This document shows, in pieces, positions 14,401 to 26,314 of a stretch of 64,000 nucleotides of DNA; within the stretch, counting starts at the first letter, position 1, and every line of letters begins with the position of its first letter. The translations under genes were made by a program, and so were the position numbers. The notes below the pieces were generated by a model that was not told the DNA's origin, did not search any database, and worked only from the letters and a program-made list of their open reading frames with translations. This stretch comes from Lagopus muta (lineage: Eukaryota; Chordata; Aves; Galliformes; Phasianidae), in contig NC_064437.1 in assembly GCF_023343835.1 (NCBI RefSeq), forward strand, positions 46,902,967 to 46,966,966. Reading direction: 5' to 3'.

Positions 14401-16557
14401 ACCTGAGACAGCAGAGTAAGACTTGAGCAAATCCTTCTGGCAGGAACTTAAGAGAGCTTCAGGAGAACAGAGATGGGGGAGCACCAGAAATGAAGCTGTA
14501 GGAAACAGAGTGAAGCAGACAGAGAGCATGTGGGTCTCTGCAGCTGAGGTAACACAGAGAGGGGAGAAAAAAGAAAATGGATGTATTAGAGAAAATGCTC
14601 CAGAAAATCTAACACATAGGCACACTGTGGCTGCAATTTCCCAAGCAGGAATGCATGAGTCTGATCTGACTACAGTGGGAATTTGTAGTTATATGATTCG
14701 CCTCATTCAGACCGGGGCAGCAGCTGCTCACCTGGGAAACACCCATGGGCACAGTTTTAGCAGAGAGAAAGAAGTGGCTGATTGAAAAGATGCAGCTAGC
14801 TCCAGGGTGAGCCTTCCAGCAAGGCATAAACATTACACAGGAGGTGGGACAAGAGGAGAATGAAAACTCCAAGCAGGACTGTGAATGTAAAATACAGTTA
14901 TACAAGTGGGAAGTACCCTAAGCCCGAACTCCCTGCTCTGCGGGCTTTTGAAGCCTGAAGGATATGCAGCATAGTTTTCTAAATTCCTTTGGCTGGGGCT
15001 CTTTGACTTAGTAATCTCATGCTACAGAACACCTGAGGAATGAGCTATCCTCACTGATCAAGCCTGCACAGGTTATGGTCAAGGGCATGCACCTGTGAAC
15101 TGCACTAAGACTATAAAGCTCAATAAAAGCTCTAAAAGTTCTTTACAAAGAAGTGTCCATGACAACCAAAACACTTCTTCCCTACTCTACCAGCTTTCTT
15201 TCTGGAAATACAACTCCTACTTACAAAGTTTGCCCATCCCTTGTCCTGCCCATTGCTAAATACTGAGTTGTATAGCACTGAGAGTTAAATCTCACTCAGG
15301 ACAAGTAGACTCAACATATCCCAAGTAGTGTCAAAGATCAAGCGTGGTTTTTTGGATACCAAGGAAACAGCTAAATGTTGGAAGGACTCCAAACACAGAT
15401 TTTTATATGTTCCTGTGCCCAACAATCATAAGATTTTGTCTCAAGTTCACCACACCAATATATTCAGTGACTGGGAATTTCAATAAAGAAAATGATTGGT
15501 GGTTAATTTTGCTTCAAGCTGTTACCATCAGTTTGTGTTTGGCTAGGATTATAACAAAGGTCACCTTTTACCTTTCCTTTAAGGCAGAAGTTTCTACCGC
15601 AACTCTACTCCACTGCAAAATACAGCCTCCCCAGCTGCAAACAGCAACAACACTGAATGTATATAAAGACAGAATGTCCGCAGTAGCCTTCACCCACCTG
15701 TTTCCCCTTTAATTGCTGTCACCTCCCCAAAGCAGGTAAATTAATAGTTTGTTCTCTCATTCTTTCCCAGACCACCCAAAAAGACTCAGTCAACATCCTC
15801 CTTGAAGATTTAACCCTTGCTATGACCTACTGGAGAAAAAAATATAAGGGGAACAATTGCTTGAGAGAGCTTATCGCTTTGTCCGTAAACATCCTACCAG
15901 TGCTGAGGAACCCACAGGTTGGGTTATATCCCAGACTCTTACCTCAAAGCACATTTTTAAGTACAAGTGAAGTATGTACATACAAGGAAGTAAGGAGTCA
16001 AAAAAAGGAGGAAGGGAAATTTATTTAGTTCATACAGCTGCACATAGCTTCAGGAGGTCAGTATTCAGCTGCCAGTACTGATGCCATCATATTGTCTGCC
16101 CCTGGGTAAGTCAGCATCTCCCACCGCCATCTTCTATGAGTCAGAGCTGGAAACACCAATAGCTGCACTACAGCTCCATGGTAGCTCACTTAGACCTTCC
16201 ACACCAGCTCAGAGGCTTCAAGGCTTTATAGAAAAATCTTTAAGACACAAATGAGATTCCTCCACAGGAATCTGCAGTCGATAAGCAAAGGGCAGGTTAG
16301 AAAATACTCTGCCATTGCTCAAACCATTGCCCCCCAAAAAAAGGCATCTTGCAAGAATGCAGAAAAGCCCCAGTCAAGAGTCAGGCAGGCCCTCGCAGGG
16401 TGTGTGGGCTGGATTCACTAGGTCATCTGCAAAGAGCTTTCAAGCTTCCCTTCTTATGCGATGGATCTGTGCTTCAATGGAGAAAGCTCAAAACCCAAGT
16501 AATATTCATGAAAACTAAACTTCACAGATTCCCCCCTCCTCCTTCCAATTCGATTAG

Positions 16558-16571
16558 CCCCCCCCCCCCCC
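16558..16571 (+). repeat. C14 homopolymer
   Basis: Fourteen consecutive C in a pyrimidine-rich patch of TLL2 intron 1. Confidence 0.9.
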
Positions 16572-17142
16572 ACGGCTTTCAGTTCCTAACAGTAACCTCC
16601 TCAGCTTCCCAAAGAAATGTCTGCATGTGACTTCTAAGTTTTATACCACAACTCAAGTGAAATTCACTACTGCCTCCAGGACAAAAGGCACTGCCTTTAC
16701 AGAGGGAGAGCTAGGAGGAACAGAACAAAAGCAAAGCACAATTTGCATCTCCCTGTGGGAAGATCACTCTGAACAGCACTCAGTCAAGGCTTAAGAACTC
16801 TGTTGTGGGATGTTTAGAATCTAATGGATCAAACCAGCAGGAAGAGATATACACAGGGCTAGCCTATGACCGGGCAAACAGCATCCATCCTTGAAAGGGC
16901 AATGGTTTGGCAGGAATAGTTGCGTTATCACTGCTAGATTTCTTTTCTAACAGCTTTTCAAGTGATAAACAAACAGAAGATAAGGCTACTGTTATACTCT
17001 CCCATAGTCCCTGCACACCTATAGCCTCTGTTCTTCCCCTTCCGAGCTCACATCCCCAGTTTGCAAAATCCTCAGGGATGGACTCAATTTTCTGGTGCTA
17101 TCTTCCTGTTTTGCAGCCACCTGGTGCCAGGCTTGGTTTGCT

Positions 17143-17181
17143 CAGCCGCCAGGAGATTGCGAAGTGCCCTCCTGGCGGCTG
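17143..17181. repeat. 13-bp perfect inverted repeat at a CR1 edge
   Basis: CAGCCGCCAGGAG at 17143-17155 is exactly complementary to 17169-17181, with a 13-base loop. The right arm is the first recognisable CR1 sequence of the copy that follows. Confidence 0.9.
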
Positions 17182-17495
17182 CAGCTCCTCACAGGGAGCG
17201 GAGGGCAGCGCTGAGCTCTGCTGTGTGTGACAGCAACAGGGCCCAGGGAACGGCATGGAGCTGCGTCAGGGGAGGGCAGCTGGGAGTTACAGAAAAGGTC
17301 TGCACCAGAGGGCACCAACAGGCTGCACAGGGCAGTGGGTACAGCTTGAGTGCTGGAATTCAAGGAGCCTTTGGACACTGCTCTCAGACATCAGTTTGAA
17401 TTTTAGGTGATCCTGTGTGGAGCCAGGGGTTGGACTCCGTGATCCCCATGGGTCCCGTTCAACTCATAGCACAGCAGATGTTCTATGAACCTGCA
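17169..17495 (+). mobile_element. CR1 LINE fragment, 5'-truncated
   Basis: Sense-oriented CR1 3' region: GGCTGCAGCTCCTCACAGGG, AGCGGAGGGCAGCGCTGAGC, and near the end GGAGCCAGGGGTTGGACTCC with GTGATCCCCATGGGTCCC. The octamer tail is decayed to one copy (TTCTATGA). A perfect foldback marks its left edge. Confidence 0.88.
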
Positions 17496-20400
17496 TCTTT
17501 AGCTGTACTCTGTGAGCAGCAAATCTATCCTAAGCATAGGTCAGGCTTATGACATTTGCCTACCTATTACAGAGACTATCTGAGAAGGAACCTTTGTACC
17601 ATTCCGTTTGGAAAGCTCCAGGGACATAACACAACACTGAGCAAAAACCACCTAGCAAGAGTCAGCACTGTGATCTCCCCTGGCAACTCAAACCAGCTGT
17701 GCAGCCTGCCTCAGTTCTCCCTTACCATTCATCCAGACATTTCCTGCCCTACCAAAAGGCAAGAAAGCAGCCATGGATTATGAAAAGGAAATAGAGGATG
17801 GCTGGATTTAGAGACTAAGTGGCAGTGGAGCTATCATCAGCTGAGTCTTGGTGACTGGACACATTTATACTTGTACCCAGTCATTGCAGTAGCTTAACAG
17901 GTTATTTCACTGTGCTGCTGTGTGTCTCACCTTGCTGTTAGATATAATCATACCCTTAGCTCGTGCAACAGAGGGAAACTTGTGCCAGGTTTTTCACTGA
18001 GGGCCTAGGAGATGAATCATCAACAGCCTGCACTCACCCTCAGGGCATGAGCTGCAGGGTAAGGAATTGACAGGCTTTCACCTGCCAGATCTGAACACAT
18101 CACATCCTTTGGGTCACAGCCATTAGCCTGCAGAAGTGAAGTACATCACTATACTTTTAACAGCTTCAGAAAACATTTAATTAGGAGCTGCCTCTGTCTT
18201 TGCAATGGGCTAGAGTCTGCATGTAATCTGCAGCCACAGTAGCATACACAGGAGACTGTGTAACTGCGGTGACAGCAAGAATACCACCACAGGTCTCACA
18301 GTGTCAGCTTCAAAGACAACCAAAAACTTGCCCTCATAAAGCATATAACATTTGAGCTGTTCAGAGTAGGGTCTGCAATCACTGCCCTCTTGGTAGTCAA
18401 AATTCTAGGCAAACCTTGATGGTGTCTCACTTGTGGAGAAACTCAGGCTCAAGGAAATTAAATAGACTTGTCGATGTTACAGCACATTGGAAACAGAGCT
18501 TGACAGATTTCCTACATAATTATTAGACAATTGCCCCTACATAGCCCAACTTAGAGGGCCAACTCTGTTAGAAGCGTCTTCACCACATTCTCGTGTACAG
18601 TCTCATTTACAGAGGTGCAGTTCAGTAACTTGGTCTGAACTTCAATACTTTGGGATGACGTTCACAGAGCAGAAGCCCTGCTTAGGTCTGTTACAGGTCT
18701 ATTATTAGAAGAGGAAGAAGCATGTGAATGAATGGCATAGAGAGGAGGAGGGCTGATGTCTAACAACTCCAAATGGTAAAAGTCCTGCCTGCCTTGGTTT
18801 TGGGTAGACTTCAAAAACTGGATCTGCTCAGTGCATAGAGACAAGCACATTAAATGTCTTGCAGCCTAAGGTCTCCGCACTTAGACTGAAACGGCTCATA
18901 TGGAGAAAAGATGGCTTAGAGAGCCAGAAAGCACAATGTATCAGGACTGACTGGAAGGGTCATACTGCCTACAGAAAAGCAGACTGGAACACAAGAAACA
19001 CACTAACAAGCCCAGCCCATGAGTGTAAAAGGCTACAACAAAGTAGAAGTACCGTCCGCTGCACCATAAGGTCTGGGTGGAAAAGGCAGACCCGAAGTGC
19101 AGTACTTGGAGCCCCAGGTTAGACAACAGGGAAGCCAAAACAGTGGTGGTCTGGGTTGGTTAAGAGCATCCACCAAAGACAGATGTTTGCCAGCACTGTC
19201 ACGAGCACCAGCCTGGTCTTGAACTGGTCAAGAAGAGTGTGTGTGATCTCCAGGGGTCTTGTCCACTCATTCTCTTCTGTTGGAAAAACACTAGAAAATT
19301 ATTAGAGACAAATACTGAGAAATGAGAATTGATCCTGACTGAAGAGGATTGACAGGAATAATACACACCAGGTTTATATGCTGATCACAAGAGGAGGTAA
19401 GGATGTATGATGAAGGGAGGCTTCAGTGCAGGCTCCTTGTACAAGCAGAAGTGAGAGGTGGAGAGCCTGGAAATGAGGGAGCTGCAGGAAAAGGAGAGGA
19501 CCTGCAGCAGAGGCAGGTAATTAACAGGTAGATTTTTATTTTTTTTTTTCCCTCTTTTTCTGCCACAGGTTCCCTGAATGATGCTGGTAAGTTAATTAAA
19601 CTTGATGTCTCCAGGTCTGAATCACAGCCATATCAGTAAAACCTAGCTTTTCTGGAAAGAGAGAGAGGTGAATTCATTTCCAAGTAAGAGGCAGACGCAA
19701 AGCCAATAAAAGCATGTATGGGTGGGCTAGGTTTCATAATGAATGAATATATACACATATCACATGTACACATACATATACAAATGGCTTATTGATCAAG
19801 GGAACATTTTCTGCAATCAACAGTCTGCAGATAAAAGGGGACTCCAATTAATTTTGGAATAAAACACTCCACTTATAACACAAACTACACACAAGACCAG
19901 CTAAACAATTTGCAATACAGAATAGAGAGAGGAGCTCTGACAGATGTATGGATGGAATTCATCTGTGTGAGCAGACAGAGCTGCAAACACCTTGAAAGCA
20001 GTCAGAATACAACTGGCAAAAAGGGAAGCTGTCATTAAGTGAAAGCCTAGGGACCAGGAACACCGCACGTGAAGAAAGTCCCCCTTATAGCACCAAGAAA
20101 ACAAGACTTTGCACAAAGTTATCTGTAAATGGAGTACGGTTAACAAGATATTGATTACGGATTTCCTAGCAGACAAGCCATTCACAAGATCAAACATCAG
20201 CTGATTGCCAGAACCAAAAGGAATAACGATCACATTAAGAGCATGACCCAGTTTTCCAAAGAGAAAATCTGAGTTGATATTCCCTGCAAACTGAGATACA
20301 AGTGATGACAGAAGCTCTTGAAGAAATCAAAACAGTTAAGATGAGTTAGCATACGCTCAGAAACAACCCGACACAATCCAATGCAGGAATGAAAAAACTC

Positions 20401-20580
20401 TGAGAGAGCAACGAAGGCAGCAAGAGAAGACTTGCTAGAGAGTAGACAGTAACTTTGACACAGGCAGATAGGCGGGGAGGTTTGGCTGACGGCTGAAGCC
20501 GGAGCTGGCGCTGCTTTCACCGGCTCCCTCCCCGTGAGCGGGGAGCGCCAGGAGAGCCCGAGAGGCGGCAGGCGGAGCTG

Positions 20581-20618
20581 GGGATGGAGGCAGAGCTGCG
20601 GGATGGAGGCAGAGCTGC
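20581..20618 (+). repeat. 19-bp tandem repeat (2 exact copies plus partial)
   Basis: The unit GGGATGGAGGCAGAGCTGC occurs twice head to tail, followed by a partial third copy (GGGATGGGAGCAG). It lies at the start of TLL2 intron 1, just outside the CpG island core. Confidence 0.93.
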
Positions 20619-21180
20619 GGGATGGGAGCAGCCCGCGAAGCTCTGGTGCGGTCCCGCCTCTTCGGGGCACGCACCAGAACTCGGGGAAGAGAGCTGTACG
20701 CAGGACAAGTTGAAACAGCCGCCGACACGCTGCAAAAATGCACAGAAAACGATTGTACATGAGAAAAAAATTGCAAAGCCCTGTTGGGCATTTTCCTAGC
20801 GTTTTAGGAAAGCTCTCGTTTGGGAGCAGCAGGTTGACAGCTGGGTGAGGGAGATGAGAAGAACGCGTCGTCGTTTTCTGACAAACGTACGCGCGCCCCA
20901 CGCGCGAGGCTGCAGCTCGCGGACAGCGGAGCGGCGGCCCGGGGCTGCCCGGGAATGGGAGCGGCGGGGCACGGCCGGTAGCAGCCGCGACAGCAAGCGC
21001 CGTTCCCCCCGATCAGCGCCCGGCTTCGCAGTGCAGCGGGGACGGGAGCCCCGGGCGGCGGGCGGCCAGGTGAGCCCGGCGCGCGGCCGGCAGACCACCT
21101 GTCCCGCCGCGCGCACCCACCGCCGGCGGCTGCCAAACTTCTCGCGGAGTTGCGGCCCTCCCTCCCGCCCGCCCCCCTAC

Positions 21181-21310
21181 CGGCTTTGCAGGGGTCGCGG
21201 TACTCCATCCGCTCCTCCGCCGTCTCTGGCTCCCCGGCCGCCAGCCCCGGGCCGGGCAGAAGTAGAAGCGACAGCAGCAGACGGCGGAGCGGGGCGGCCC
21301 CGCGGCCCAT
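21181..21310 (-). CDS. TLL2: TLL2 exon 1, coding part (tolloid-like protein 2)
   Basis: TLL2 is a secreted zinc metalloprotease of the BMP1/tolloid family that trims procollagens and latent growth-factor partners. Only the first 43 residues are here: MGRGAAPLRRLLLSLLLLPG as a signal peptide (cleavage likely near AA|GEP), a short acidic stretch (EPETAEER), then YRDPCKA. The DPCKA motif at a phase-1 donor (AAAGCCG|GTAGGG) is what I recall for human TLL2, TLL1 and BMP1, where the next residue is A and the frame continues into the prodomain. The chosen ATG at 21310-21308 sits in a near-ideal Kozak context (GCCGCCATGGGC); a GTG further upstream is not needed. The family is clear from the motif; the TLL2 name rests on the neighbour TM9SF3. 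No later exon is visible at lower coordinates. Confidence 0.82.
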
Positions 21311-21444
21311 GGCGGCGGCGGAGCGGGGCGGCACGGCGCGGCTGCCCGGGATGCGGGCACTGCGCGGCGCCAGCAGCCCCGCGCCCGCCCCTGCCGGCCG
21401 GCCCGCCGCCGCCGCGGGCCGCTCCCGCCGCGGGGGGTACCGCC

Positions 21445-21502
21445 CGCCCGCCCCCGCCCCGGCTGGTCCGCTCCGCCGCCACTCCGGGAGTCGCCAGCCA
21501 AT
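21445..21502 (-). promoter_or_regulatory. Core promoter motifs of TLL2 (Sp1-like GC boxes, CCAAT box)
   Basis: A GC-box cluster (CCCCCGCCCC on plus at 21451-21460, i.e. GGGGCGGGGG on minus) and a CCAAT box (21498-21502 on plus, AGCCAATCC) lie about 140-190 bases upstream of the TLL2 start codon. No TATA box is seen, which fits a CpG-island promoter. Motifs are direct observation; function is inferred. Confidence 0.5.
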
Positions 21503-24500
21503 CCCGACCGCGCCCGCGCCGCCGTCCCGCCCCGCGGGCTGAGGTGCCGCGAGCGGGAGCCGCCGCCGCCGCCCCCCGCAGCAAAGAGCCGCTCCGGGCC
21601 GCTACGTTGGGCGCCGCCGCTCCGGTGCGCCGGCAAGCGCCCGGTACCTTCCTTCCCTCGAACGGGGGTACCCGAAGAGAAATGCCTTGCTCCATGGTCC
21701 GTGTACCAGCAGCACGGACAGCGGCACAAATTCTCATATCACGGTCTTAAAGTCTCTTAGGAAGCGGTAATTGGATGCACAGAACCTCGGGTGGAAGACT
21801 GTACCGAGTGGCACGAGAAGCATCTGTCCCTCTCACCTTCCTTTTAATTACCTCAGCTTTCACGGGACACTTCACCTCCCTCTGCCCAATACAAACACGG
21901 AGCTGTAACATCAAACACACGCCTGGAGTTAGGCCCACATGGGTACACATTCTCATCTAACTCAGAAGGATGTGAAACGTGCTCTTTGTTCAGAGAGCTC
22001 CCACTTCCCACAAGGTAGGAGCTGGAAGTGTTCCCTTCTCTCCTCTGCACAGAAGGTGGGGCTGAAACAGTTATGGCTGTACCACCAAACCCCAAGACAC
22101 TCCCAAGGGAAAGGCGACAGTTTCTCTGCTCAGCATCATGGAGCAGCAGAGCAGGCAGGGTGCGCGGCAGCACCGCAGAGATGTGGGCTGTCACCCACCT
22201 AAAGAACAAAGTCTTTTCAGCACATGGAAATCGCCAACTTCTCTCTTGCTAGCAGTGTATATTTGGGAGGCCAAGTTCTACACATGGAAGCTTTGTTAGA
22301 GACATAGATAGGACACAAGTAGACATCCTAAAGCACTGAAGGAGGGAACAAAATAAATGGTGGTTCTTTAACCACGTAGTTAGAATGAGCTCTTGAGAGA
22401 GTTAAAAAAGCAGCTTAATATTGTCATCCAACAAAGAAAATTCCTCCACTCCAGGAGACACTTTCTAGAAAGCCATTCCCTAACACAAGCACTGCTCAGC
22501 CTTTCCAGAAGCGGCTCTCATTTTGCAGCTGGCAATCAAAGCAGTGCATACAAGGCAGTGACTGCTTCTAAGCGTTCAGAGACCCGTTGGTGACATCTCC
22601 CATTGGCAGGTGCCTCATCAGCACAACTAAGAAACAACAAATCCCTGTGAAAGGTTTTGTTTGCTTGTTTCCTAACCGGAGCTGCTCACACGGTAAAGTT
22701 TCAAATGGGCACAGCTCATGACAGCAACAGTTAAATAGCTGGAAACAAAGCAATCTATATCTATCGCTGTCAAAGGCACTCTTTTGCTTTGCTCTCAGAA
22801 TCCCCCCTGCCCAATGCATGCAAACAAAATCCGCTGTGTTTTCAAGCCTCGCTGAGCAAGAATGCACACAGCTTGTTTTGAACAGCATCCATGAGCAAAG
22901 CTATGTGGGAGCCACTTAGTGTTGATGGAATATCTCTGCACACAATATGTCCCGAGGCTAAAACACACACACACGTTTGTTAGTTTTCCACAAGACCTGC
23001 TTCTTGCTGCCTGCCTACACTCGGCTCCATCACACTGAACCAAGTGGTTGAGGCACTCTGCTGCCCGTCCCACTGTTCATTCCCCAGTTCTCTCCAGGCT
23101 TACGAGAGATTTCCTCTCCTGCCCTTTGCTCCCTGAACACGTAAAGATTTTTCTTCTTCCATTTATACGATCGCTATAGGGGCAGATGGAGCAGGTCTCT
23201 GTAATCATAGCATCCCTGTTTCTCTTTCATCTGCATTTCCAGAACACCCTTCCAGCTTACTTAATTGGCTCCTTTTTAGCAGGGAACGATCACTGCAGTG
23301 GCTTTAACTCACGTGCCACACATCACTTCCTGCAGGCACTGAGCACTGCAGAGGCATCGCTTTCCCCCCCGCTTTGTGACACTGTTACCAGGGCTCATTT
23401 AGTCTGTTAATACCTCCACAGCTTCCCATCCCACAACGCCTATCCATCTTCTCCCTGTTTCCTCCTGCTCATTTCCTCCACCAGGTTTTTATCCCCCCGC
23501 CTATTGCTCTGGACCCCCCATCCTAGAGCTGACTCCTCCTAGGACACCTTGTCTTCCCTGTTTGGCCCACGACATTGACAAATCCAAACAGATAACAATG
23601 AAAGTACCATGAAGGTCACTGCTGATCCTCACTCTTCCTTCCTTCCAGAGCCCACTTCAGTCACTCCTGCAATAGGTTGGAGGTGAGCTGCTCTTTTTCC
23701 AAGTTCATCGCATTGCTGCCCAGTGAACAGCTCACTTGTGCTTACGTGATTCACTGCCCAGAAGTAATCTATAAAGGCGCTGACATGTCTGCTTACACAC
23801 AGCCCAGGGGCTCTGAGATCTGCCCTGAAAGCTGCTCGCTGCAGTCACAGCCCTCCTCATGTGTATTAGCAGTTAAGCATCAATGTAACAGTGTTGCCCA
23901 AAGCAGACACAAGCAGTAACGTTTTTCCAAGAAGCTACTGGTGGTTGGAAAATTCCTTTTTATTTACTCTGAGACAAAAGATGGGACAGCTGCATTTACC
24001 CGCTCACACCCGTGCATCCTTTACAGATCTTGACAGCACAGGGTGAGTTTAGAATGGTGGAATTTGTCAAAATTCAAAGAAAAAACTTAAACTGCTTCAG
24101 GGAGAAATGCCTTAGAGAAGGTTCCCAGTCAGTTTCTGCAGGTGGATTTATCTGTAGTAGCATCTTCGCCCAAATCACACACCTAGCTATGGTACAGACC
24201 ACGCAGATACTCCACCTCATTAGGCAACAGGTACTTCAGGTTCACCTTACACACTGCCTTTTACACTGCTAACACCAGGATACTGTTTCCTTTTCCATTA
24301 TTTATTTAGCTATGCATATAATGAAAGAGATGAGTTACAATTCAGATTCAAACAACGGTGGGTGTTAGATTTCAATCACTTTCTGGTAGTGACATAAACG
24401 GGGGGCAAAAAATCTCAAAATCAAAGATAGCTAAGCAATAAAACTAATACAAGTCATCTTGCAGGGTCAAAATGTGCATTTTAAGAAAACTAACTGCACC

Positions 24501-25912
24501 TCTTCAGCATCTGATAGTAAAAATCACTTGAGAGAGCATTGTCTGGGGTTCTTGCAGGTAAATGGGTGTCCATAAAACTCTCAGATCTCTAATACAAACT
24601 CCTTAATAATAATGGTAACACTCGATGGTTCACCCAGCGACTTCAGGCCAGACATCAGAAGAGAGCAAGGAGATTTCCTTCTTATTCTTGTAGCTAAACC
24701 TCCTTAGGAAAGAAAGAAAAGGCTCAGGCTAAACTAATAGCAGTAAAACGATACGGATAAAGCAAGGCTCCAGCAATTCAGGATCCAGTAACTGCGTAAC
24801 ATAAACTCCCAGGGAGCATCACATAACTAGCAGCCCAGAAAACAACCATGCCTTGTCTGACACTTCAGTGTAACACACAGTTCCAAAACATCTGACTCAA
24901 GCCTTTGGGAAATGAACATCACCAGCCACAAACAGAAGCCTCCCAGAGTCCAGCACTGCATGATGTTCTCAGCCATGTTCAGAAGCTGCTCAGAAACAGC
25001 CCCCGTAACTCTGAGAACTTTTCATAAGCCACCAGAAGCTTGCCGCACAGTCTTCAGACAGAATGAAAAATCACAATGCATTATTTACTGCATTTTGTTT
25101 TTTTCTAGTTTGCTCAGCTTCTTAGATAGACTACCTAAACCTTTTGGCTCAGATTCAGCCACAGCATTTCAAGTTCACAGTGTCTATGATTTGGTGAACT
25201 GGATTCTATCTTGGCAGCTAATGTATCTAGGGGTTAAGCATGCCTCACAAGACTACAGAAGTGAATTTACAAGGCCATTTCATAGCAACAAAAGTAATGT
25301 AAAATTTGGTGCTTTGTTTATTGCACATCGACTTCCAACTCTAAAAATGCCTTTATTTTCTGGAGTCCTGTGGGCTTGCAAAGTCAGCTAGGGATAGACA
25401 TGGGTTGGAACGCTTGATATGCTCTAGAATGCTCCAAGCTCAAGTTCCTGAAGGAAAGCTTCAGTCAAGGATGTTCAGAAAGTTCCCCTAGGTTTGCTTT
25501 CCGTACGGAATGAAGCCTCAGCACAGCAGAACCTGCAGAGATATGACAGACTGATCTCTGTTGCGTTACTAGGAAATTAACCTTGCCACAAGCCACAACT
25601 CTTTGCAACACCCCTCCACTCCTCCCCCATTCATCTGCCTATGACATGTCAGAAGAATCCATGTCATGTATTGGAAAAACCCTGCACCACGATGAATGCA
25701 CTGATGACAATGAAATGGACATAGGTCAGGGGTGAAAAAGATACAACTACAATTTTTTCTCTAGAGGCCTGTCCACCAAATACAGTATTTTTTATTTTAT
25801 CATTACCCTGTTCCCAGTTTGGCTTCCGTCCTTTGAAGTGAATCTATCAAAAAATTGCCTAAATTTATCAAAACTACAAAACGCCACTCAGTATTCATGG
25901 GGTTCTGCAGCT

Positions 25913-25918
25913 TTTTAT
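25913..25918 (-). terminator. Alternative distal polyadenylation signal
   Basis: AATAAA on the minus strand, about 3.7 kb past the TM9SF3 stop, followed by GTGGCGTTTTGTAGTTTTG, a GT-rich stretch typical of downstream elements. If used, the long A/T tract at 26278-26311 would be inside the 3' UTR. Confidence 0.35.
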
Positions 25919-26273
25919 TCTCTCTCCCACGTCAAAGTGCCCCCCTCCACCCCTCTGTCCAACCTATACCTTAGGTTTATACCTTGTAACTGATTCTTAA
26001 ATGAACTCAAAGCCATAGTTAAAAATTAATCGAAGGGGACCTCTCCAGTAACTCTAGATCCAGACTGGATAGGAAGCTTGCTTTTTTTTTCTCCCCTGAT
26101 CTTACCCTTTTCTGACACGTTCCAGCAGTAACTGCTGATGCAGTCACAGTTATGAAAGTCTACTGCTTTCAGTGAAGCTGCCTACATACCTTAGGTTGGC
26201 AGATTGAGCTGTATGTTGTTACTGTTGTAACCAGAGCAAGATGTTACTCTCCCATTTGTCTTTCCTCTGCATT

Positions 26274-26277
<4 letters not shown>

Positions 26278-26311
<34 letters not shown>
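26278..26311 (+). repeat. A34 homopolymer
   Basis: Thirty-four uninterrupted A, directly after ATTAATT. No processed pseudogene, tail signal at normal distance or target-site duplication is seen beside it, so it is annotated only as a homopolymer. Confidence 0.93.

Positions 26312-26314
<3 letters not shown>

Larger units (their letters stand above)
1..21180 (-). other. TLL2 intron 1, 5' part
   Basis: Non-coding sequence downstream of the TLL2 exon 1 donor. I searched the minus strand by eye for the expected second exon (a GDIALDE-like frame) and did not find it, so intron 1 is read as longer than 21 kb. It contains CR1 fragments at about 3495-3885, 6895-6963, 8671-8822 and 17169-17495, a G19 run, a C14 run, A-rich tracts and a 19-base tandem repeat. 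Unspliced frames here (up to 223 residues) show no family resemblance. Confidence 0.7.
20870..21650. promoter_or_regulatory. CpG island over TLL2 exon 1 and promoter
   Basis: Strikingly GC-rich stretch with dense CpG in an otherwise AT-rich, CpG-poor window, covering the 5' UTR, first coding exon and start of intron 1 of the minus-strand gene. Boundaries are judged by eye. The GC content makes long open frames on both strands, which are not genes. Confidence 0.88.

Noticed and set aside
20230..20901. Minus-strand 223-residue frame just downstream of TLL2 exon 1
   Set aside because: It sits in intron 1, begins from no good initiation context and resembles no protein I know. The GC-rich repeats at 20581-20618 lengthen it.
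21311..21334. Extended TLL2 start at an upstream GTG
   Set aside because: Eight extra residues would need a GTG initiator; the ATG at 21310 has a near-perfect Kozak context and leads straight into a signal peptide.
20845..21750. Plus-strand 301-residue frame across the CpG island
   Set aside because: It is Arg/Pro/Ala-rich and overlaps the true minus-strand TLL2 exon; few stops are expected in GC-rich DNA. No domain is visible.
24912..25391. Plus-strand 159-residue frame in the intergenic region
   Set aside because: No recognisable domain, low-complexity or conserved motif; a frame of this size is plausible by chance in 64 kb read in six frames.
26100..26311. Processed pseudogene ending in the A34 tract
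   Set aside because: The upstream 200 bases give no coding resemblance, no signal at a usual distance and no flanking duplication.
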